DNA of 64,000 nt from Lignipirellula cremea (GTDB lineage: Bacteria; Planctomycetota; Planctomycetia; Pirellulales; Pirellulaceae): assembly GCF_007751035.1 (NCBI RefSeq), contig NZ_CP036433.1:496001-560000 (forward strand), in the 5' to 3' direction. The position numbers and the translations under genes are program-made. The notes beneath the pieces are model-generated. The model worked only from the letters and a program-made list of their open reading frames with translations. It made no database searches and was not told the origin of the DNA. Shown here piece by piece: positions 51,767 through 59,338 of the stretch. Numbering within the stretch: the stretch's first letter is position 1; each line of letters begins with the position of its first letter.

Positions 51767-51986
51767 TGGTTACGGCCTTCCGTTCGGCAACCACCTTTAG
51801 CAAAAACCGTTCGAGCTCGCTTTCCCGGTAGTAGCGATAGCCAGTAACCGGATGACGAGTTGCGACGAGCCGCCCTGATTTGTCCCAGTTGCGCAGCGTT
51901 TCGGAGGTCACGCCAAGGAGTTTTGCCGCCTCGCCGACGCGCAACATGTCCTGCACTTGTTCTGTAAAGTGCTTCAGGTTTTCCAC
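51759..51986 (-). CDS. Small MerR/BldC-like helix-turn-helix protein
   Basis: 75 residues: MLRVGEAAKLLGVTSETLRN, WDKSGRLVATRHPVTGYRYY, RESELERFLLKVVAERK, a winged helix-turn-helix of the MerR/BldC/excisionase group with no effector domain. GTG at 51986 is chosen because AAGGAGGG lies 5 bases upstream; longer readings are not domain-like. It overlaps the giant kinase gene by 8 bases, so both are translated from one message, and it may be an output of that signalling protein or its autoregulator. Confidence 0.85.
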   Translation of the reverse strand: MENLKHFTEQVQDMLRVGEAAKLLGVTSETLRNWDKSGRLVATRHPVTGYRYYRESELERFLLKVVAERKAVTNE

Positions 51987-52456
51987 GTGACCCTCCTTCC
52001 AAACCTTACAAAGTCCAAAACAGCGCATTGAATCCGATCGGTCTGCCCTGGTCAACTCCCTCGAGAGAATCGAATCTCGTACATGAGGAGAAACACCCCC
52101 CCTGCTAGATGTCTCGCAGGTGTCCGGAAAGGGCGCAGCGATGGCGTCGAATCGGAGGGATCGGCGTGACCGCAAGTGGCCGGCGGAACTGTGTTACGGA
52201 AGCGTCGCCAGTCCCATGACAGGAAGCTTACGGGCGCAGCCAGAAAACGCGTTCCCAGGGGACCAGCAATAATCGATCGCGGTTGACGGGCCAGCGCGTA
52301 GATTTAGTAACGGTCTCAGGACCGACCCGCCTGGCCGATGCCGTCCACACGGCGCGGAGCATTGGTAGTATGGCGCCAAACACGGTGGGCGATTCGCCTT
52401 GGGGGTGATGCCAGGCAGGGTCGCTACGCAATCCTTTGAACCAAGAGCATCATTCC
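51987..52456. other. Divergent intergenic region
   Basis: Between the HTH gene (minus) and an unknown gene (plus). It must carry promoters for both. A minus-strand open frame at 52228-52431 reads protein-like at its end (LLVPWERVFWLRP), but has no ribosome site or family and is not called. Confidence 0.3.
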
Positions 52457-53026
52457 ATGAACGAGAAGCATTGGCCCATTCTGGGCGTCCAGCATGTTGC
52501 GCGTCATGCGTTTGTAGGCTTCTGGGAGCGGTTGTATACCGGCTACGACGAGGAGTTTTACCAGACGAACATCGGTCAACCGCTCACACCCGAACGGATC
52601 GCCGACTGGTTCGCCTGGAAGAACGGACGTCCGCTGTCCGCGAAGAAGATCAGGACCATCCGCCGTTACCTTTCCCTTGACGAACGCATCGACCGCGACG
52701 CCGGAACCGAAGCCTTGCAGAAGTTTTTGAACCGCCCCGGAGGTGCAATCTGGCGCATCTTCTGGCTGCACCTGCAGCATCCCGAGCACTTCCCCATTTA
52801 CGACCAGCACGTGCACCGGGCAATGGCGTATCTGCAGGGGTGGCCCCGCCTGGAGATCCCCCGCCAGAACCCGGCGAAAGTTCGCGCCTACCTGGAGAAC
52901 TATCGGGCGTTTTTCGCCAGCTTCAAGGACGGCAACCCCCGGCGAGCGGATCGGGCCCTGTGGAGCTTCGGGAAATTCCTGCGAACGGAATATGCCCACG
53001 TCTTCCGTGAACCTTTCCGCCTGTAG
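52457..53026 (+). CDS. Conserved-looking protein of unknown function
   Basis: 189 residues, no signal peptide or membrane helix. Distinctive parts are WPILGVQHVARHAFVGFWER, IRTIRRYLSLDERIDRDAGT, AIWRIFWLHLQHPEHFPIYD (followed by QHVHRAMAYLQGWP) and ADRALWSFGKFLRTEY. The block P-x2-FPIYDQHVHRAM looks like a functional motif. The mostly helical composition slightly recalls HhH-type DNA glycosylases, but I see no catalytic Lys/Asp pair to support that. ATG at 52457 has only a weak AAGAG upstream; a TTG at 52436 is possible. Confidence 0.7.
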   Translation: MNEKHWPILGVQHVARHAFVGFWERLYTGYDEEFYQTNIGQPLTPERIADWFAWKNGRPLSAKKIRTIRRYLSLDERIDRDAGTEALQKFLNRPGGAIWRIFWLHLQHPEHFPIYDQHVHRAMAYLQGWPRLEIPRQNPAKVRAYLENYRAFFASFKDGNPRRADRALWSFGKFLRTEYAHVFREPFRL

Positions 53027-53120
53027 CGGGCGACCGCAGGGTTCGGTTCCCTTGGCGGATTCCGGCAAGTAAAATAGGGAGTTTCACTTTTCCTTGAGAC
53101 CTCCATCCAGAAAAAGTCCT

Positions 53121-55379
53121 GTGATCTCACTTACTTTGCGAATTGCCTCTGGCATCGTTTTCTCATTGTGGACCTCCGTGTTACTGGCGGAACCGGCGAC
53201 GCTTCAGCTCCCTCGCCTGGACTGGGAGCCGCGCTCGGATTGGCAGAGTGTGCGCGATCAGGGAGCCAAAGGGGACGGCAAGACCGACGACACGGCGGCG
53301 ATCCAAAAGGTACTGGATGAAGTAACCAATGGAACCACCGTCTACTTTCCGCCTGGCAAGTATCGGATTACGCAGAAGCTGAGCATCACCGGGCCGGCGA
53401 TCGGGGTCCTGGTGATTGGACATGGCCGCGATACGACGCTGGTCTGGGACGGGGCGGACGAAGGGGTCCTGTTCCAGGACGATGGGGTCTCTGCTTCCCG
53501 CTACATTGGCCTGACCTTTGAAGGGGGCGGCAAAGCGGCGGTCGGATTCAACCATTACTCGACCAAACGCTTTGAGACCGAGGTGCTGCATCGCCACCTG
53601 GCTTTCCGCAATTTTACCACGGCCGGACTGCTGGCCGTCAAGCAGGATCGCTACGCCCTGGCTGAAACGACGTTCGACAATTGCCTGTTCGAGAACTGCG
53701 CCGTGGGCGCCTCGTTTACCAGCTTCAATGATTACAACTGGACTTTTGACGGTTGTGAATTCCGCGACTGCGGCGTGGGGCTCGATTGTCATCACGGCAA
53801 CTTCTATGCACGCAATTCCCATTTCCAGAACAGCAAGGTCGTCGATATGCGCGCCCTGCCTGAACATGGCTGCTCGCTGCGTCGTTGCACATCGCTTGGC
53901 TCGCAGCAGTTTCTGTTTTTCCAGAACTCGGTCTCCCCCTTCACCATCCAAGACTGCCACGTTTCGGGTTGGAAAAATCCCCAGGGCGCCATTCAGCTGG
54001 ATGGGGCTCCGGTCGTGCTGTTCGATTGCAGTTTTGTCGATCCGCCGAGCGCCGCCGCACCCGTGCAGGCCATGCGGCAGACGCAGCGAATTATCGCTTC
54101 CGAAAATACCGCACCCGGGTGTGACGAGCTGATTCGCGGAGGCAATCCCCAGTTCCGCTACGTGCTGCCGGCCGGCAAAAGCAAAGGGAGTCTCGCTTCG
54201 GCCGAGCGCAGCTTCTTCCGCACCACGGTCGCCGTGCCTGGCAAGGTGTTCGACGCCCGGCGGGACTTCCACGCCCAGGCGGACGGACGCACCGACGATA
54301 CGGCCGCCGTGCAAGCGTGTATCGACGCCGCCCGCGCCCACGGCAAAGGGGCGATCGCCTACCTTCCCACAGGCGTGTACGTCATTAAAGAGACGCTGCG
54401 AATTACGGGCCAGGATTACTATGTGGGGGGCAGTGGCTTTCTGAGCAAACTGTTCTGGAAAGGGGCCGAAGGCGGCGTGCTGGTCGAGGTCGAAAAGCCC
54501 GACCACCTTACGCTGCAGGCGCTGGCGATTGGCAACCACGATGTGGGGAAAATGAACAACGGCATCGACGTGCTGCAGCAGGGATCGGGCAAAGCCACCC
54601 ACGTGACCTACGACCATGTGTTCGCTTACGGCATGTATCAGCGGCAGCCTTTCGTCAAAGGGATGCAGTTCCGCAATCTGGGGCCGAACGAGGTCGTCAA
54701 GATTGACGGCGTGCAGGGAAATCTCCGCTTTGAGAATTGCGCCCAGGCGACGATACTGGCCGGCACCTCGTTTGAAGGTTCGGTCGTGGTGGAAGGCGCC
54801 GGCAAAAATCGCGACGGCTTCCTGGGTTTTCTGACGCGTCTCTCGACCCAGACCACTCATGGCCTGTATGTGCGTGATAACCACAGCGTGGTGATGAGCG
54901 ATTTCTATATTGAACAGGCCAACAACGGGTTTGTCTTTCAAGGAAGTTCCGAGCTGCCTCCGGGACAGGTGACGCTGCAGGGAGGGAAGCTGGATTTCAC
55001 CGTGCCCAAGGATAAACCCAAAGAAGGGACGGCCATGACGATTGACGATTATCAGGGGCAGATCTTTTTCGGCCCCAACCAGTTCTACGTCAATCCGCCC
55101 AACGTGCGCATCACGTACAAAGGCCAGGGCGGCGCCGAGCTGACGGTTTGGGCGTCGCTGTTTTACAAGACCTCGCTCGATCTGCAGGGCGACAAGTCAC
55201 TCCTGATTCGCCTGATCGGCAACGAAGGGGTCGACAATGTCACGGGCGAAGGGGAGGTAACATATCTCTATTCGGCAGATAAAGATGCGGAAGCGGCCGC
55301 TGAGAAGCTGACTGCCGCCCTGGATCACCTGCGCGAGCTCGGCCGCTGGGACCTGCAGTTGAATCACCCGCAAGAGTAG
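53121..55379 (+). CDS. Secreted double beta-helix protein (pectate-lyase-3 type)
   Basis: About 752 residues. Signal peptide (ISLTLRIASGIVFSLWTSVL). Two pectate-lyase-3-like units: VRDQGAKGDGKTDDTAAIQK...VYFPPGKYRITQKL (about 45-100) and DARRDFHAQADGRTDDTAAV...IAYLPTGVYVIKETLRITG (about 375-430). Each begins a right-handed beta-helix, with many Asn/Gly turns between. Such proteins cut or bind polysaccharides; active residues cannot be read safely. GTG at 53121 is preferred for the signal peptide, but TTG at 53094 is open in frame. The DUF6807 gene follows after about 240 bases. Confidence 0.85.
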   Translation: MISLTLRIASGIVFSLWTSVLLAEPATLQLPRLDWEPRSDWQSVRDQGAKGDGKTDDTAAIQKVLDEVTNGTTVYFPPGKYRITQKLSITGPAIGVLVIGHGRDTTLVWDGADEGVLFQDDGVSASRYIGLTFEGGGKAAVGFNHYSTKRFETEVLHRHLAFRNFTTAGLLAVKQDRYALAETTFDNCLFENCAVGASFTSFNDYNWTFDGCEFRDCGVGLDCHHGNFYARNSHFQNSKVVDMRALPEHGCSLRRCTSLGSQQFLFFQNSVSPFTIQDCHVSGWKNPQGAIQLDGAPVVLFDCSFVDPPSAAAPVQAMRQTQRIIASENTAPGCDELIRGGNPQFRYVLPAGKSKGSLASAERSFFRTTVAVPGKVFDARRDFHAQADGRTDDTAAVQACIDAARAHGKGAIAYLPTGVYVIKETLRITGQDYYVGGSGFLSKLFWKGAEGGVLVEVEKPDHLTLQALAIGNHDVGKMNNGIDVLQQGSGKATHVTYDHVFAYGMYQRQPFVKGMQFRNLGPNEVVKIDGVQGNLRFENCAQATILAGTSFEGSVVVEGAGKNRDGFLGFLTRLSTQTTHGLYVRDNHSVVMSDFYIEQANNGFVFQGSSELPPGQVTLQGGKLDFTVPKDKPKEGTAMTIDDYQGQIFFGPNQFYVNPPNVRITYKGQGGAELTVWASLFYKTSLDLQGDKSLLIRLIGNEGVDNVTGEGEVTYLYSADKDAEAAAEKLTAALDHLRELGRWDLQLNHPQE

Positions 55380-55620
55380 TTCCCCCAGGCGGTCAAAGGC
55401 GATCGCAACCTGGTCGCCAGGGAGGCTGTTGATGCGATCTTCCCTTGGTCGTGCTTTCAGCCCAGCGTTTGGCGCCGTGAACTTTCCCTGCCTGGAGCTG
55501 GCGCCATGGGCTCTTTCTATTCATTGGTAGCCATCGCCCAGGACAGGAATCAAGGTTGCAGGTCCGGCGGCCGTGGGTTCCAATGAGGCGGCGAAACTGA
55601 AGACCCCGGGAGCCAAACGA

Positions 55621-56580
55621 ATGATGCGATTTGTTTTCTCTGCCCTTCTGTTGTCATGCACCTTGGCGACGGCGGCGGCCGATGAGTCGCGAGCGATTGT
55701 CGCGACGCGCACCGACCAGGGCATTCGCTTTGCCGAGCAGGGCGGCGACGGCATTCTGTTTTATCAACGCGTTGCCAAATCCCAGGAGGGAAAGTTCGCC
55801 AGGGCCAACTATCTCCATCCGCTTTACGATCTCGACGGCGCCGTATTGACGGAAGATTTTCCGGCCGACCATTTGCATCAGCGGGGCGTCTATTGGGCCT
55901 GGCATCAGTTGCGTGTGAATGGCAAAAACGCCGGCGACGGCTGGGCCCTGAAGGGGTTGCGCTGGCAAGTTGAGGAAGCACAGATCGAACCCGATGACGG
56001 CCATTCGGCAAGCCTGCGACTGCGCGTCACCTGGCTTTCGGAACTGCTCGCAGACAAGGCGGGCGAGTCGTTGCCGGTCGTCGAAGAGACTACCACCATC
56101 CGCGTGTATCGGCAGGAAAACGATGCGCGAAGGATCGACTTTGAAATTGGCCTGCGAGCGCTGCATCCGCAAGTCGAGATTGGCGGCTCCGAAGATCCAA
56201 AAGGATACAGCGGTTTCAGCGTTCGCGCCCGACTTCCGCAGGAGGTGCAATTCGTCGGCGTCGAGGGGCCCGTCGAACCGGAGAAGACGGCGCTGGAGGC
56301 GGGCCCGGTGATCGATCTCTCGGCGCGCTTCGACAAGGCGACCAGCGGCGTCGCCATCCTGCAGCACCCTTCATTGCCGAAGTATCCGCAAACCTGGATC
56401 TTGCGCCGCCAGAAGAGCATGCAAAACCCCGTCTATCCCGGCCGAAATGCGGTCGTTCTGCCAACCGACGCGCCGCAGGTGCTGCGTTACCGGCTGGTCG
56501 TGCATCGCGGCGCCGGGGAACCGCAGTTGCTGCGGAAATGGCAGGCGGATTACGCCGCCGACCAGGCAGTTTCCCCCTGA
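55621..56580 (+). CDS. DUF6807/PmoA-like secreted protein
   Basis: About 319 residues, signal peptide (MMRFVFSALLLSCTLATAAA). Landmarks: NYLHPLYDLDGAVLTEDFPA, DHLHQRGVYWAWHQLRVNGK (a conserved DHxHHRG-type block), GFSVRARLPQEVQFV. This is the PmoA-like (DUF6807) family of planctomycetes and Bacteroidetes, probably involved in carbohydrate breakdown rather than methane oxidation; the old PmoA name comes from database labelling. Two ATGs at 55621 and 55624; the first is used. Confidence 0.82.
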   Translation: MMRFVFSALLLSCTLATAAADESRAIVATRTDQGIRFAEQGGDGILFYQRVAKSQEGKFARANYLHPLYDLDGAVLTEDFPADHLHQRGVYWAWHQLRVNGKNAGDGWALKGLRWQVEEAQIEPDDGHSASLRLRVTWLSELLADKAGESLPVVEETTTIRVYRQENDARRIDFEIGLRALHPQVEIGGSEDPKGYSGFSVRARLPQEVQFVGVEGPVEPEKTALEAGPVIDLSARFDKATSGVAILQHPSLPKYPQTWILRRQKSMQNPVYPGRNAVVLPTDAPQVLRYRLVVHRGAGEPQLLRKWQADYAADQAVSP

Positions 56581-57201
56581 GCCCATTTGCTAATCTCCTG
56601 GCGAATCTCTTCGAGGGGGATGGTGGTTCATTGCGAGATTCAAACGATTCGACCAGGGCGAGCGAATCTCGTCCCATGCCGCTCGGCGAAAGCCGCTTTC
56701 AAAAGACGGACCGCTGCTGATGTGCAAGGCGTCAACGCAAGGCGCCGTGCAAAGGCATAAGGATTTCGTAAAGAACACCGGAGATCTGCGTGCCGAATCG
56801 GGCCTTGGCTTGCACGATCAACGACGAGCTCGCTGATATCGAGGCCCCGGCGATTACCAGGTCGGGGACGCATTTCACGCGCCCGATCCATTGCGGCGCT
56901 TTCTGACGCGCAAGCCCGACAAGGACAAAAGCAGCTGGTCGCCCGCAATTTGATCCAGCACCCAAGAGCAACGAGCGAGGTCTCCGGGGCGATCTGTGCG
57001 GTGTTTTCCTGCATCGCTCTCACCGACACGGCGGACGTTTAGTGGATCGCTGACGCCTTCAGGGTACAATAGAAGATCACGCTGGCGGCCTGTGTTCCCG
57101 ACGTTGTGAAAATAGATTTCCGGTATGCGATTGGTTCCTTCGTTGCGACGACCAGCGAGGAAATACTTGCACCGTGCGGCGTCGTCGTCCGCGCCCAGTG
57201 C
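56581..57201. other. Gene-poor region, probable decayed coding DNA
   Basis: Open frames on the minus strand change from one to another (for example FGTQISGVLYEILMPLHGAL near 56740, WVLDQIAGDQLLLSLSGLRV near 56930), suggesting an old gene broken by frameshifts, but I cannot name a family. No RNA gene or repeat seen. Confidence 0.35.
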
Positions 57202-57624
57202 GGCCTGGTTGGCGGGGCGGTCAAGCTGATCGTCTGCTCCCTGGCGCCGATGCTGATCATGGCTGTCCCTTCCTACCTGCTGCTGAGTCAACTGGCGCTG
57301 TAGTACGAAGCGCGTCCGTTCACCGTGGGAGAAAAAGCCGTGCTGGCCGCGTATCTGTCCCCCGGCGCAAGCCAGGATCCGGGGCGACTGGCGCTGGTCC
57401 CTTCGAGCGAAGTAACGCTGCTCGCCGGTCCGGTGCGTGTGCCGGCCCAGCGGATGGCCTGCTGGAAGGTGCGACTGGAAACGACCGACTGCCGGCCGCT
57501 GGAGCTTACGCTGGACCGGCAGTCGTTTGAGAAAGAGCTGGCGGCCGGGAACCGCTACCAGCCCGTCAGCACGACGCGATCTCCCTTGGAATGGAATCCC
57601 GTACCAACCGACTTTGGGACGTAA
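57202..57624 (+). pseudogene. Membrane-anchored protein remnant with in-frame TAG
   Basis: One frame reads GGAVKLIVCSLAPMLIMAVP then SYLLLSQLAL, a stop (TAG at 57301-57303), then YEARPFTVGEKAVLAAYLSP, VPAQRMACWKVRLETTDCRP, LELTLDRQSFEKELAAGNRY and PVSTTRSPLEWNPVPTDFGT before TAA. The composition is protein-like on both sides of the TAG, so this is probably one gene with a nonsense mutation and a lost 5' end. No family recognised. From 57625 to 57935 nothing is supported. Confidence 0.45.
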
Positions 57625-57935
57625 GGCCGTTACGTCGATACGATCCAGGGATGGCGCCGCCCGATCGCTTGAGTACGCGATCGCGTTGCGTTTCGCTTCA
57701 CGGCCTGCAGACGAGCGAGCCGCTGCGCGATGACTTCCCGTTAGCCGTCGGATATCGCCCTGGCCTTGATTCTGAGAGTGCATTCCAGAAGGCCGCTCCG
57801 TAAAACACAGATACCCTGAATCGGAGTTTCGCGTCTTCGAGAGTTACTAGTGAAATCGACATGGCCCCAATCAGTCCGTCCTGGGAAACGTCGGGTCTGC
57901 AGTTGGATTTTTTGCCAGTCGATCCGGGCGGGTGC

Positions 57936-59285
57936 TTACGCCGGGAACAGTTCTGTCATGCTGCCGGTGCTGTCGGCGAAGGTTTGCTGTGGCGCGCCCA
58001 GGCACTGGAGCATGGTCACAAACAGGTTGGACATGGGCGTGTCCGGACCGAATTTTCGATACTGGCCGTGCTGCATGCCGAGCCTGCTTCCGCCGGCCAG
58101 GACTAAGGGGTAGTTGGTGTTGTTGTGGGTCTGGCTGTTGCTGCTGCCGTAGAGGATGAGCGAGCTGTCGAGCAGGGAGCCGTGTTCGTCCTGGGCGGAC
58201 GCCAGACGGTCCAGGAAGTAGACGAGCTGCTCCGCCATGCAGCGGTCCCACTCGCCCAGGTTCTTGGCGCCTTCGGGCTTGTTCCAGTCGTGGGCCAGCG
58301 TGTGCAGGGAGCCTTTGAATCCTTCCAGTTGCGGGAACTTGCCGGCCTTGGAAGAGAAGTCGGCCATGTTGCCAATCTGATACGTGGCGACCCGGGTGGA
58401 GTCCGTGCGGAAGGCGAGGTAGATCAAATCGTACATGGTGCGCATGTAGAGTTTTGGCGCTTCGTCGTCGGCGTCCAGGTGCAGCAGCTTTCGCTCTTCG
58501 TCCCGGAGTTCGGGCCGGGGGACTTCCAGCCAGCGCTGCGTGAGTTCCACCCGCTGTTCGATCTGCCGCACCGAGTCCAGGTACTCGTCGAACTTCTCGC
58601 GATCTACGCTGCCCAGCCGGGTGCGCAAGGAACGGGAGTCTTCGAGCACGCTGTCGAGCATGGCCGAGGCGCTGGTCAACTTCCGCCGCCTGGCCGCCAG
58701 GTTCGCTTCGCCGGCGCCGAACAATCGCTCGAAGATCTGCTGCGGCTGGTTCAACGCAGGGAGAGGCCGGCCGAGTTCGTTGTAAGAGAGCGTGCTCGAC
58801 CGGGTCGGTTCACCGACGCCGCCATCGGTGGAGAGCACCATCGACGGGAAGCGGGTCTGTTCCCCGACAAACTGCGAGACAACCTGGTCCACGCTGACCG
58901 TGTTCCGTACGGACTCGCTCGTCACCAGGCCGCCGGTCAGGAAGGTGTCGGCCGTGTCGTGGCCGCCCATCTGGCGCCCTTGCGGATGGGACAGGCCGCC
59001 CAGGACCGTGAGATTCTTCCGGTGTTTTTCCAGCGGTTTGAGGCTGTCGTTGAACGTGTAGTTCAGTCCTTCGCCATTGGGGAACCAGCTCCAGCGAGCG
59101 TGCTCGCTTTCGGGATCCGGCGCGCTCACGCCAAAGGGAAAGTAGATGGCGCCAAAACGACGAGGCGCCGTCGCCGCCTGGCCCGCGGGAGTCGCGCCCA
59201 TGCATTCCAGATAAGGCAACGCCAGCGATACGCCCGTTCCAAACAGGAAAGCCCGACGATCAAGCTGCCAGGATTTTTGCGCCAT
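57936..59285 (-). CDS. DUF1552 domain protein
   Basis: 449 residues. Tat-like leader: LDRRAFLFGTGVSLALPYLE (twin Arg, hydrophobic core). Conserved parts: RRFGAIYFPFGVSAPDPESE, KPLEKHRKNLTVLGGLSHPQ, GRQMGGHDTADTFLTGG, SVDQVVSQFVGEQTRFPSMV, STDGGVGEPTRSSTLSYN and a C-terminal SNLFVTMLQCLGAPQQTFAD. The ATG at 59285 has AAGGA upstream; an ATG at 59342 overlaps the previous stop but begins with non-signal sequence. Function unknown. It forms an operon with the DUF1592 gene upstream and is highly similar to the partial gene at 1-1106. Confidence 0.93.
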   Translation of the reverse strand: MAQKSWQLDRRAFLFGTGVSLALPYLECMGATPAGQAATAPRRFGAIYFPFGVSAPDPESEHARWSWFPNGEGLNYTFNDSLKPLEKHRKNLTVLGGLSHPQGRQMGGHDTADTFLTGGLVTSESVRNTVSVDQVVSQFVGEQTRFPSMVLSTDGGVGEPTRSSTLSYNELGRPLPALNQPQQIFERLFGAGEANLAARRRKLTSASAMLDSVLEDSRSLRTRLGSVDREKFDEYLDSVRQIEQRVELTQRWLEVPRPELRDEERKLLHLDADDEAPKLYMRTMYDLIYLAFRTDSTRVATYQIGNMADFSSKAGKFPQLEGFKGSLHTLAHDWNKPEGAKNLGEWDRCMAEQLVYFLDRLASAQDEHGSLLDSSLILYGSSNSQTHNNTNYPLVLAGGSRLGMQHGQYRKFGPDTPMSNLFVTMLQCLGAPQQTFADSTGSMTELFPA

Positions 59286-59338
59286 GATGTGTTTTCCTTC
59301 GTGTCGGGATCCTGGTGGGGTTCCGATTTCTCGGCCGC

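Noticed and set aside
52228-52431. Small minus-strand frame ending LLVPWERVFWLRP
   Set aside because: Protein-like end but no ribosome site, family or neighbour support.
53181-54941. 586-codon minus-strand frame opposite the beta-helix gene
   Set aside because: His/Arg-rich, no domain; the plus strand has signal peptide and pectate-lyase-3 blocks.
57301-57303. TAG as programmed pyrrolysine or readthrough codon
   Set aside because: No pyl genes or stimulatory context seen; the gene also lacks a 5' end, so decay is simpler.
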